Shown here in pieces: positions 36,067 through 43,854 of a stretch of DNA of 64,000 bases. Position numbers and translations under genes: made by a program. This DNA comes from Wandonia sp964447015 (GTDB lineage: Bacteria > Bacteroidota > Bacteroidia > Flavobacteriales_D > Crocinitomicaceae): the NCBI GenBank assembly GCA_964447015.1, contig CAYUQU010000003.1, forward strand, positions 1 to 64,000. The letters are read 5' to 3'. The stretch's first letter is position 1, and the number at the start of each line of letters is the position of its first letter. The notes under the pieces were generated by a model. The model searched no databases. It was not told the DNA's origin and saw only the letters and a program-made list of their open reading frames with translations.

Positions 36067-36118
36067 CCCGACAATTGATTTATATCTTCCTTTGAAACAA
36101 ATTTGTCTAATTGTCGGG
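36067..36118. repeat. 10-bp inverted repeat between convergent genes (CCCGACAATT / AATTGTCGGG)
   Basis: Arms at 36067-36076 and 36109-36118 are perfect inverse complements with a 32-base spacer, in the gap between two convergent genes. A T-rich stretch (GCCTTTTTTC) follows at about 36131. It may be a weak terminator or an operator; a function cannot be assigned. Confidence 0.5.
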
Positions 36119-36160
36119 AGACACTCGGTCGCCTTTTTTCAGAAAATATTTACTTAAAAC

Positions 36161-36196
36161 AAGTCTTGAATCTTGCAGTCTTGAGTCTTAAAGTCT
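36161..36196. repeat. Degenerate tandem repeat of the AGTCTTGAA type
   Basis: The tract reads AGTCTTGAAT, CTTGCAGTCT, TGAGTCTTAA, AGTCT in succession. On the minus strand it resembles the repeat at 8351-8380 (shared core AAGACTCAAGAC). It ends 4 bp before the outer-membrane protein stop. Confidence 0.6.
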
Positions 36197-36200
36197 AGAA

Positions 36201-37100
36201 TTACTGTCCATCCAAAAACTGCTGATTACGCTTCTCATCATCCCCATCCCCATGAACGGGAGGACATGCGTTGTTTTTATTTTTAAACAGCCATACGAAT
36301 TTCACTTTGACTAACAAAGGTTGATAACGGGACGAATACCATTGCAGTGAAGGATTTCCGCCTGTCCATTCGTAAATCCCAAAGATGGGAGTGTGAACGG
36401 ATGGAATGATAAAAAATCCATCGCGGATTTTGAAACCGATTCCAAGTTCGTAGTTTAATTGTGCTACAAGATCTTGTTGAAAGCGCTGAGTCGTGGGAAG
36501 TACAGCTCCGTCGTAGCGCGAGTTGTCACCTGGAGTGCTTCCTGTGATGCGGTAATCGATGTTGAAGCCAAGTGCATTGTCTAAAAACGCGCTTCTCCCT
36601 AACTGTACCACATTGTGCACATCAAAACGTCCGTAGAGGTAGCCCATGTCAAAAACGCCATTGCCTTTAAACTCTTCTGTATTACCAAATCGGTGAACCA
36701 TTAAGCGTGTTTGTTCTGCTCCTGCAAAATGCTTGTATCCAATTCCCCAGTCAAAATAGTGAATGACTTTTTTTCTGCTTTTGGCAATGTGTACCATTCC
36801 CACTTCTATAAATCCACCGATACGGCCAGAGGGGTTATGCGTATACGTCATGGATGTATCTGGCGATGTAGACAAATCTCTCTCAGGCGTTTCACCATGA
36901 GTCAACAAGAATGTCGGGCCAAAATTAAATTGAAATCCGTGACGGCTATATTCTCCCGCCCACTTATAAAGCGGGTACTGGTAGCTTTGTTTAGTAAAGT
37001 ACTGGTTTTTTTTCTTTTTCCTTGGTTGATACGCTTGTTGCCCCAAAACAGGAATGGCACAAAATGCTATCAACACCATCAGTACAGTTAACTTTTGCAT
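36201..37100 (-). CDS. Outer-membrane beta-barrel protein
   Basis: A 299-residue exported protein with a signal peptide (LMVLIAFCAIPVLGQ). The mature part is rich in alternating strands with aromatic residues (GFQFNFGPTFLLTHGE, GGFIEVGMVHIAKSRKKVIHYFDWGIGYKHFAG, LVAQLNYELGIGFKI, LLVKVKFVWLFKN), a barrel pattern. The C-terminal tail is polar and probably periplasmic or surface (NKNNACPPVHGDGDD). It starts 2 bp after the kmo stop and is therefore cotranscribed with kynU and kmo. It might be an accessory for uptake of a pathway compound, but this is speculation. Confidence 0.7.
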   Translation of the reverse strand: MQKLTVLMVLIAFCAIPVLGQQAYQPRKKKKNQYFTKQSYQYPLYKWAGEYSRHGFQFNFGPTFLLTHGETPERDLSTSPDTSMTYTHNPSGRIGGFIEVGMVHIAKSRKKVIHYFDWGIGYKHFAGAEQTRLMVHRFGNTEEFKGNGVFDMGYLYGRFDVHNVVQLGRSAFLDNALGFNIDYRITGSTPGDNSRYDGAVLPTTQRFQQDLVAQLNYELGIGFKIRDGFFIIPSVHTPIFGIYEWTGGNPSLQWYSSRYQPLLVKVKFVWLFKNKNNACPPVHGDGDDEKRNQQFLDGQ

Positions 37101-37102
37101 AC

Positions 37103-38446
37103 TTATTTTATTTTCGCCTTTTCAGCAATTCTATTCATTATCTCTTCATTGTCCCATTTCTCGTGAATCCCATCCATTTGCATGATTTCATCCATGATCT
37201 CACGTTGGTATTTTCCACGTTTTAGCGCATCACTATATCGGATATGGCTAAAGGTCACTTGTTCGTATAACGGCATCCAATCATTTGGGTACAAGTTTGA
37301 GAATTTTCGCTCTATTTTTTTGCGCAACAAAAAGTCAGGATCTGCTGTCAAATCGCGCATCTCAATATAGTTATTTAATGCCAAATCTGCAATAGCATTA
37401 CCGTCAGGCACACGTAAACGTGAATATTCTGAGCAGATCAATTCCCAATTGTCCGTGTGTTTTGTCAATAATTCATCAAAAACTGTGCAATCTTCAAATC
37501 CTGCGTTCATTCCTTGTCCATAGAACGGCACAACGGCGTGAGCGGCATCTCCCATTAAAATTGCTTTCTCTTGAAAATTCCACGGATTGCAACGTACGGT
37601 CACCAATGTAGAAGTTGGATTTGTGAAATAATCATCCAATAAAGTAGGCATTAAAGGCACTGCATCTGGAAATGTCTTTTCGAAGAATTCTTTCACTTTT
37701 CCTGGAGTGTCTATGCTCGAAAATGACAATTGACCTTCCATAGGAAAAAATAAAGTAACAGTAAAACTACCGTCAAGATTAGCCAATGCAATCATCATGA
37801 ATTCCCCACGAGGCCAGATGTGGAGACAATTTTTGTCAATTTTGTGGCTGCCGTCTTCATTTGGTGGAATAACCAACTCTTTATAACCGTGAGTTAAATA
37901 CGATTGTGAATAGTCGAACATCGGATTCTTCATCATTCGGTTGCGTACGGCAGAAAATGCGCCATCCGTAGCAAAAACACAGTCGTATGCACTTTCTACT
38001 TTCTTGTTTGATTCAGTATCTGTAAAGATCAATGTGTTTGAAGCAAAATCGATATCCTCGCAAAAATGATTAAATCGATACGTGATGTTTGGATAATCGT
38101 CCGCCAAATTCATCAACTTTTGGTTCAGTCCACCTCGTGAAACCGAATAAATAGCTTGGTTCTCTTTTCCGTATGGTTGGTAAGTCAGTGTTCCGTCTAA
38201 TGCATGCATTTTACGGCCATACATCGGAATGGCAATCTCTCTGATTTCATCTGAAATTCCTGCTTTGTCCAATGCCTTCCAACCTCTGTCGGAAAGTGCA
38301 AGGTTAATCGATCGCCCAGCCAAGATTTCAGCTTTGCGCAAATCAGGACGGCGCTCAAACACATCTACATTAAATCCTTTTTTTGCCAATAAAATGGCTT
38401 GTAAACTCCCCACCAATCCTGCACCAACAACAGCTACATTTTGCAT
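37103..38446 (-). CDS. kmo: Kynurenine 3-monooxygenase
   Basis: A 447-residue FAD-dependent aromatic hydroxylase that uses NADPH and O2 to convert L-kynurenine to 3-hydroxykynurenine. The N-terminal dinucleotide fold reads VAVVGAGLVGSLQAILLAKKGFNVDVFERR. The substrate-region signature RSINLALSDRGWKAL is typical of KMO. The second FAD motif reads ILMGDAAHAVVPFYGQGMNAGFEDC. The C-terminal helix region is present (KKIERKFSNLYPNDWMPLYEQVTFSHIRYSDALKRG), so the protein is full length. It lies in an operon with kynU; no tryptophan dioxygenase or formamidase gene is in this window. Confidence 0.96.
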   Translation of the reverse strand: MQNVAVVGAGLVGSLQAILLAKKGFNVDVFERRPDLRKAEILAGRSINLALSDRGWKALDKAGISDEIREIAIPMYGRKMHALDGTLTYQPYGKENQAIYSVSRGGLNQKLMNLADDYPNITYRFNHFCEDIDFASNTLIFTDTESNKKVESAYDCVFATDGAFSAVRNRMMKNPMFDYSQSYLTHGYKELVIPPNEDGSHKIDKNCLHIWPRGEFMMIALANLDGSFTVTLFFPMEGQLSFSSIDTPGKVKEFFEKTFPDAVPLMPTLLDDYFTNPTSTLVTVRCNPWNFQEKAILMGDAAHAVVPFYGQGMNAGFEDCTVFDELLTKHTDNWELICSEYSRLRVPDGNAIADLALNNYIEMRDLTADPDFLLRKKIERKFSNLYPNDWMPLYEQVTFSHIRYSDALKRGKYQREIMDEIMQMDGIHEKWDNEEIMNRIAEKAKIK

Positions 38447-38470
38447 GATTCAATTATTATCAATTCGTAT

Positions 38471-38686
38471 TTATCTTCTGCCGAATTTTGACTCAAAAAT
38501 TGAGCTTTTACGGCGTTGTTTCATTTTTTTTCGCTGAAAGAACACACTAAGACGCCACAACAACAGTCCGATAAACATCACCGTCAGCGCTTGAACTGCA
38601 AGGTTAATGTAAATCATTCGCTCGTCCAGTTGCCCAGAAAAGTGAATTTGCACCAATTGTTGTAAAGTCAAATCAACGGATTCCAT
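38471..38686 (-). CDS. Small membrane protein between kynU and kmo, 71 aa
   Basis: A 71-residue protein with one clear membrane helix (MIYINLAVQALTVMFIGLLLWRLSVFF, residues about 25-50). A polar N-terminus (VDLTLQQLVQIHFSGQLDER) and a very basic C-terminus (QRKKMKQRRKSSIFESKFGRR) suggest N-out/C-in topology. Its start overlaps the kynU end by 14 bp and its stop lies 24 bp before the kmo start, so it is cotranscribed. No known family. It may be a real small subunit rather than a coding shadow, because the reading frame is in the same operon and has clear topology. Confidence 0.55.
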   Translation of the reverse strand: MESVDLTLQQLVQIHFSGQLDERMIYINLAVQALTVMFIGLLLWRLSVFFQRKKMKQRRKSSIFESKFGRR

Positions 38687-39950
38687 TCTCTAGTATTTTT
38701 CCAAAACGATATACATCTTCAAAAGTATTGTAAAGCGGAGTGGGAGCAACGCGGATCACGTTAGGTTCGCGCCAATCTGCCACTACACCACCCTCACTCA
38801 ACGCATCAAACAAAGATTTCCCTTGTCCGTGAACTAAAATTGAAAGTTGACAACCACGCTTGTTTTTGTCTTTAGGTGTGATGATTTCAAAATTAACCTT
38901 GTCACTATTTCGTTCAGATACATCGTTAATTACAAATTCCAAAAAGCCAGTCAGCAGTTCACTTTTCTTGCGAAGTTCTTTCATTCCAACTTCGTTAAAG
39001 ATCTCAAGTGATGCCAAATGCGCTGCCATTCCGAAAACTGGAGCGTTTGACAATTGCCAACCTTCAGCACCTTTCATGGGAACAAACCCCGGTCTCATTT
39101 GGAAACGTGTTTCTTTGTCATAACCCCACCATCCAGCAAAACGCGGTAACTCAGGTTTATCGCCATGCTTTTCATGCACAAACATTCCCGATACATTTCC
39201 AGGACCTGAATTCAGATATTTGTAAGAACACCAAGCGGCAAAATCGACTTCCCATTCGTGTAAGTCTAACTCTACATTTCCTGCTGCGTGCGCTAAATCA
39301 AAACCAACAAACGCGCCAACAGAGTGACCTGCTTCGGCAATTTTTTTCATGTCAAAAAGCTGACCTGAGTAATAATTTACGCCGCCTATCATCACTAAAG
39401 CTAGTTCATCACCAGTTTGTTTGATTGCTTCTATAATGTCTTCTTCTCTTATCAAATGCTCACCTTCACGAGGAGCAACTTCAACAAGTGTGTCCTCGGG
39501 ATTATAGCCATGAAAACGCACTTGCGATTCCAACGCATATTGATCCGAAGGAAAAGCTTTCGCCTCGCAAATAATTTTTGTGCGCTTACCCTTTGGTTGA
39601 TAAAACGACACCATCAGTAGATGCAAATTTGTCGTTAAAGAGTGTGTAATTACCACTTCAGAAGGCTTTGCTCCCACAATTCGAGCCTCCTTTTCTGTCA
39701 AAAACTCGTGATAGGCAAACCAAGGACGTTCCGCATTAAAGTGTCCTTCCACTCCCCACTTTGCCCAATCATCCAATTCTTGTTGAATGTAGGCTCCCAC
39801 TCGCATTGGCTGCAAACCGAGCGAATTTCCAGTAAAATAAACCACCTTTTCTTTATGAAAATTAGGCATTAAGAATTCTTTCCGATACTTGCGTAGTGCG
39901 TCTTTTTCGTCCAGTTCGTGCGCAAACTCCTTTGTATTTTGATATTCCAT
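38673..39950 (-). CDS. kynU: Kynureninase
   Basis: A 425-residue PLP-dependent enzyme (fold type I) that cleaves kynurenine or 3-hydroxykynurenine to anthranilate or 3-hydroxyanthranilate and alanine. YFTGNSLGLQP at about residue 39 starts the substrate/PLP region. FDLAHAAGN carries the Asp218 pyridine contact. The Schiff-base lysine is Lys244 in AAWCSYKYLNSGPG. The length is typical. It is the first gene of the kyn operon, with kmo downstream, which fits conversion toward 3-hydroxyanthranilate, a precursor for de novo NAD synthesis, or tryptophan catabolism. Confidence 0.96.
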   Translation of the reverse strand: MEYQNTKEFAHELDEKDALRKYRKEFLMPNFHKEKVVYFTGNSLGLQPMRVGAYIQQELDDWAKWGVEGHFNAERPWFAYHEFLTEKEARIVGAKPSEVVITHSLTTNLHLLMVSFYQPKGKRTKIICEAKAFPSDQYALESQVRFHGYNPEDTLVEVAPREGEHLIREEDIIEAIKQTGDELALVMIGGVNYYSGQLFDMKKIAEAGHSVGAFVGFDLAHAAGNVELDLHEWEVDFAAWCSYKYLNSGPGNVSGMFVHEKHGDKPELPRFAGWWGYDKETRFQMRPGFVPMKGAEGWQLSNAPVFGMAAHLASLEIFNEVGMKELRKKSELLTGFLEFVINDVSERNSDKVNFEIITPKDKNKRGCQLSILVHGQGKSLFDALSEGGVVADWREPNVIRVAPTPLYNTFEDVYRFGKILENGIR

Positions 39951-40238
39951 GTTGAGGGAATTATTTGTCGTTTTGAGAATGTCGTAAAGTTACCAACAAA
40001 GACGAAAAATGAGGTGTTTTAGATAAAATATTTCATTATTAGAAATTGGCTATTTGGAGCTCAACTAAAGCCTAGAATATTGTTTTACACCATTATACAT
40101 GTTTATGTTTCTTTAATTTTGTTTCCTATTTTTATTTAGAATGATTAAAAATACCCTTTTTGTGGTATTGCAGACCGTACGCCTAGCCCATACATTTGCT
40201 GAAAAATTACTCTTATCAATAAAAGAAAATATAAAATT

Positions 40239-41390
40239 ATGAAAACTTCAAGTTTACTTATCGGACTCACATTAGTTGGTCTCTTCTTCGTCAGCTGTAA
40301 AAAAGAAGGATGTACAGATCCTGAAGCAACAAATTACAGCAGTAAAGCGAAAAAAGACGACGGAAGTTGTGAGTACCCAAGTAATGGCCCAAGTTACAAT
40401 ATCCCTTCTACTTATGCTTTCACCGATGCAAATGGAAACTCTACAGTTGATTATAGCGGACAAACTGAGCGCTTAGATCAGTTGAGTGAAATGGTTGTTC
40501 TTATGAAATCGGGGAATTCTACCGTACTTGATGCTCAGACATTAAAAGATATGTTTGCAAACGCAAATGGAAACGGAAACGGAAACTTTTCTTTCAGCTC
40601 AACAAAACAACTTAAAGACAAGTGTTTTGAATTTGACCGAGCAATGTTTGAAGATTGGATGGATTCTATCGCTGGTGCAAGTGTGGATCACGCTATGACA
40701 GCAAGCAACGGACAAGCAGGTATTCTATCTTCAGGGGCGTCAACTTATTTGTTTGACGAAAACGGAATTGAGTATGTGCAATTAATCGAAAAAGGATTGA
40801 TGGGAGCTGTGTTTATGTACCAATCGTTGAATGTGTATTTTGGTGAGGGTAAAATGAACGTAGACAACACAACACCAGTTGATCCTGCTGGTGGAAAATA
40901 CTATACGACAATGGAGCACAACTATGACGAGGCTTTTGGTTACTTCGGTGTAGACATCAATTTCCCTAACACAATTCCAAACAGATTCTGGGGTAAATAT
41001 TGCGACAATCAAAACGCTACATTAAACTCTAATGCTGAAATGATGAACAATTTCCTCAAAGGGCGTGCAGCCATTACTGCGAAGGTTTTGACAGATCGTG
41101 ATGCGGCAATTCAAGCAATTCGTAAAGAGTGGGAAGAAATCTCTGCATTCCAAGCTATGAAATACCTAAGTGATGCAGTTGGTTATTTTGGGAATGATAA
41201 TGCAAAATACCTACACGCACTTTCTGAAGCTTATGCATTTGCATGGAATTTACGATATTCGCCGATTGAAACAAGAAGAATGGATGCTACAGAACATGCA
41301 GCGCTTATGGCAATGTTTAATTCAAATTTTTGGGAAATGAGTGTGGCGGACTTGAACAGCATTAAGAACACAATTGACGCGAAATACTAA
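40239..41390 (+). CDS. DUF4856 domain-containing lipoprotein (imelysin partner)
   Basis: A 383-residue lipoprotein: MKTSSLLIGLTLVGLFFVSC gives the lipobox, Cys20. A short Cys-containing linker follows (KKEGCTDPEATNYSSKAKKDDGSCEYP, a pattern found in many Bacteroidota surface proteins). The rest matches the DUF4856 family (YAFTDANGNSTVDYSGQTERLDQLSEM, ... TKQLKDKCFEFDRAMFEDWMDSIA). DUF4856 genes are typically next to imelysin genes. It is the first gene of a four-gene operon with imelysin, an HTTM protein and a TonB-dependent receptor. An iron or heme role is likely from context only. Confidence 0.83.
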   Translation: MKTSSLLIGLTLVGLFFVSCKKEGCTDPEATNYSSKAKKDDGSCEYPSNGPSYNIPSTYAFTDANGNSTVDYSGQTERLDQLSEMVVLMKSGNSTVLDAQTLKDMFANANGNGNGNFSFSSTKQLKDKCFEFDRAMFEDWMDSIAGASVDHAMTASNGQAGILSSGASTYLFDENGIEYVQLIEKGLMGAVFMYQSLNVYFGEGKMNVDNTTPVDPAGGKYYTTMEHNYDEAFGYFGVDINFPNTIPNRFWGKYCDNQNATLNSNAEMMNNFLKGRAAITAKVLTDRDAAIQAIRKEWEEISAFQAMKYLSDAVGYFGNDNAKYLHALSEAYAFAWNLRYSPIETRRMDATEHAALMAMFNSNFWEMSVADLNSIKNTIDAKY

Positions 41391-41408
41391 TTAAAAAACA
41401 AATTTGTT

Positions 41409-42476
41409 ATGCAAAGAAGACTAATTATACTTGCAGCGCTATTGACACTTGTAGTGAGTTGCAAAAAAGAGGATCCAATTGATCCTGCAACAAACTTTGA
41501 CAAAGGTCAAATGCTTACAAATATTGCAGATAATCTTATTCTTCCTTCGTTAAGCGACTTTCAGGTAAAAGTGAATACTTTACAAACAAGTTATTCAACT
41601 TTTACGGCTGATCAATCAATTGGAAATCTTGAGATTGTGAAAGAGAGTTGGAAAGAAGCTTACTTAGCTTGGCAAACAATTAAAATATATGATTTTGGCC
41701 CATTTAGAACTTACGGTTTTAAGGGAGCAATAGGTACTTACCCTACAGATACAGCATTAGTTGAATCTAACATTTCAAGTGGAACGTATAACCTAGCATC
41801 GGCAGCAAATGCCGATGCTATTGGTTTCTCTGCTCTGGATTATCTATTTTTCAATTCTGATGCATTATCTCGTTTTACAAGTGAAGCGAACTACAGAATT
41901 TATGGGTCGGATGTTATCAGTAAAATGGTCTCTGAAACCAACATGGTGGTGAATGATTGGGCGTCTTATCGCTCAACTTTTATTGCTTCTACGGGTACCG
42001 AAACAACATCCGCTTTTTCTGAATTGGTGAATGAGTTTAACCGAGATTATGAATTGGCAAAAAACGCTAAAATAGGAATTCCAATAGGGAAACAGAGTTT
42101 TGGGATTCAGCTTCCAGAGTATATAGAGGCGCGTTATAGCGGTTTTTCATTTGAATTGCTAAACAAAAGTATAGAGTCTATTCAGGATTTATACAATGGT
42201 GTTGCATTCACTTCGGGAAGTAACGGTGTAGGTTTTGATGATTACTTGATTCATTTGGATAAAGGAAGTCTTAACACCACCATCAATAACCGTTTCAACT
42301 CAATTTTGACTAAGATTAGTACTTTCAATAATACATTGGAAGTTGAGATGTCACAGAATGTAGCCGCGTTAGATGAACTCTATAGTTTAATTCAAGGGCA
42401 AGTTGTAAACTTAAAAACAGATATGACTTCCTCTTTTGGTGTGTTAATTACCTACCAAGATAATGACGGGGATTAA
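41409..42476 (+). CDS. Imelysin family lipoprotein
   Basis: A 355-residue imelysin-domain protein with a lipobox (MQRRLIILAALLTLVVSC, Cys18). The imelysin fold is visible in LILPSLSDFQVKVNTLQTSYSTF and VKESWKEAYLAWQTIKIYDFGPF. The family GxHxxE motif is replaced here by GFSALDYLFF; the altered motif is common among insulin-cleaving-peptidase-like imelysins that are not active peptidases. Members bind or help transport iron in Bacteroidota and EfeO-type systems. The stop overlaps the next gene by 14 bp. Confidence 0.88.
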   Translation: MQRRLIILAALLTLVVSCKKEDPIDPATNFDKGQMLTNIADNLILPSLSDFQVKVNTLQTSYSTFTADQSIGNLEIVKESWKEAYLAWQTIKIYDFGPFRTYGFKGAIGTYPTDTALVESNISSGTYNLASAANADAIGFSALDYLFFNSDALSRFTSEANYRIYGSDVISKMVSETNMVVNDWASYRSTFIASTGTETTSAFSELVNEFNRDYELAKNAKIGIPIGKQSFGIQLPEYIEARYSGFSFELLNKSIESIQDLYNGVAFTSGSNGVGFDDYLIHLDKGSLNTTINNRFNSILTKISTFNNTLEVEMSQNVAALDELYSLIQGQVVNLKTDMTSSFGVLITYQDNDGD

Positions 42477-43854
42477 CCATAAAAAAATAGTAGATTACTT
42501 CTCTTTCGACAAAGAAGTTTCCATAACCCCATTAATTATCTACAGAATAATTTTTGGGGTTCTGATGTTTTTTGGGGTTTCACGTTTTCTTTTCAAAGGT
42601 TGGGTTCAACAACTTTATATTGATCCAGAATTTTATTTTGGTTATTTGGGATTTGAATGGGTAAAACCGCTCGCTGGACAATGGATGTATCTTCCGTTTA
42701 TTCTAATGCTTATTGCCTCGTTGTTTATCATTTTTGGGTTTTTGTATCGCTACAGTGCCTTCGTATTTTTTATTTGTTTTACCTATATCGAACTTTTAGA
42801 TAAGTCGAACTACCTCAACCACTACTATTTTGTTAGCCTCATGAGTTTTTTAATGATTCTCGTACCAGCAAACCGAAAATTCTCGATTGACGCATGGTTC
42901 AAACCTTCAATAAGTCGCAATACAACTGCGCAATGGCATATAGGAATGCTGAAGTTTCAATTGGCGGTAGTGTACATATTTGCAGGTATAGCTAAAATAA
43001 ACAGCGATTGGTTAATCGAAGCGCAACCGCTAAAAACATGGTTGCAAGCTCACCATTCCATTCCTATTGTAGGTCAATTATTACAGCAAGAAATAACGGC
43101 TTATGCTTTTAGTTGGTTTGGTTGTATCTACGATCTTTTTATCGTATTTTTTCTGCTCAATTCTGTTACGCGAAAGTATGCGTATTTCTTTGTGGTTGTT
43201 TTCCATATCACCACTTGGTATTTATTCCTAATCGGTGTGTTCCCTTGGGTGATGATTTTTTCAACGCTGATCTTTTTCTCAGTGGAATTTCACGAAAGAA
43301 TTCTACGTTTTTTAAAGGCTTTGATACCATTTAATCGCAATTCGATTATTGCCACAAACAAGCCAACTTTTACAAGCAACAAACTCATTCGTGGCTTTTT
43401 AGTTGTGTATATAACTGCACAAATTCTCATTCCTTTCAGATATATTCTATATCCAGGAAATCTCTTTTGGACGGAAGAAGGTTTCCGCTTTTCGTGGCGA
43501 GTGATGCTGATGCATAAAGAAGGTACAGCAACCTTTTATGTGAGGGATAAAGCAACAGGTCGCGAAACGGAAATTGATAACAAGATGTATTTGAATCAAA
43601 CTCAAATCGACCAAATGTCTACTCAGCCTGACATGATTTTGCAGTATGCACAATACCTAAAAAAACAATTTGACGGACAAACATTTCGCTATGGTTCAGA
43701 ATCTATAACGGTTACAGACCCGTCCATTCATGCTGAAATTTATGTGAGTTTGAACAATCGCCCTTCGCAATTATTTGTGAGTAAAGCCCACGATTTAACG
43801 AAGTTGCCATATAATTTATCTCATCGCCCTTGGATAGAACCGTTTCAAGAATGA
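42463..43854 (+). CDS. HTTM / vitamin K-dependent gamma-carboxylase-like membrane protein
   Basis: A 463-residue polytopic protein of the HTTM superfamily, to which vitamin-K-dependent gamma-carboxylase (VKGC) belongs. The catalytic-region motif of VKGC, LLDK-x(4)-NH, is seen here as LLDKSNYLNHYY, with Lys114 in the place of the catalytic lysine, followed by ANRKFSIDAWF, the VKGC-like ANRxxSxD sequence. Membrane segments lie at residues about 22-42, 74-95, 99-112, 121-135, 167-178, 205-227, 233-253 and 310-326. A soluble C-terminal region of about 120 residues follows (SWRVMLMHKEGTATFYVRDKATGRETEI), as in VKGC. It overlaps both neighbour genes (14 bp upstream, 4 bp downstream). What it modifies is unknown. 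Confidence 0.78.
   Translation: MTGINHKKIVDYFSFDKEVSITPLIIYRIIFGVLMFFGVSRFLFKGWVQQLYIDPEFYFGYLGFEWVKPLAGQWMYLPFILMLIASLFIIFGFLYRYSAFVFFICFTYIELLDKSNYLNHYYFVSLMSFLMILVPANRKFSIDAWFKPSISRNTTAQWHIGMLKFQLAVVYIFAGIAKINSDWLIEAQPLKTWLQAHHSIPIVGQLLQQEITAYAFSWFGCIYDLFIVFFLLNSVTRKYAYFFVVVFHITTWYLFLIGVFPWVMIFSTLIFFSVEFHERILRFLKALIPFNRNSIIATNKPTFTSNKLIRGFLVVYITAQILIPFRYILYPGNLFWTEEGFRFSWRVMLMHKEGTATFYVRDKATGRETEIDNKMYLNQTQIDQMSTQPDMILQYAQYLKKQFDGQTFRYGSESITVTDPSIHAEIYVSLNNRPSQLFVSKAHDLTKLPYNLSHRPWIEPFQE

Noticed and set aside
39008..39424. 138-codon plus-strand frame inside kynU
   Set aside because: It is antisense to kynureninase and shows no domain or signal; the kynU frame explains the sequence.
40114..40121. 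TAATTTTG box as promoter of the imelysin operon
   Set aside because: The -7 box matches, but no TTG lies at an acceptable distance upstream, and it is over 110 bp from the start codon, so it was not called.
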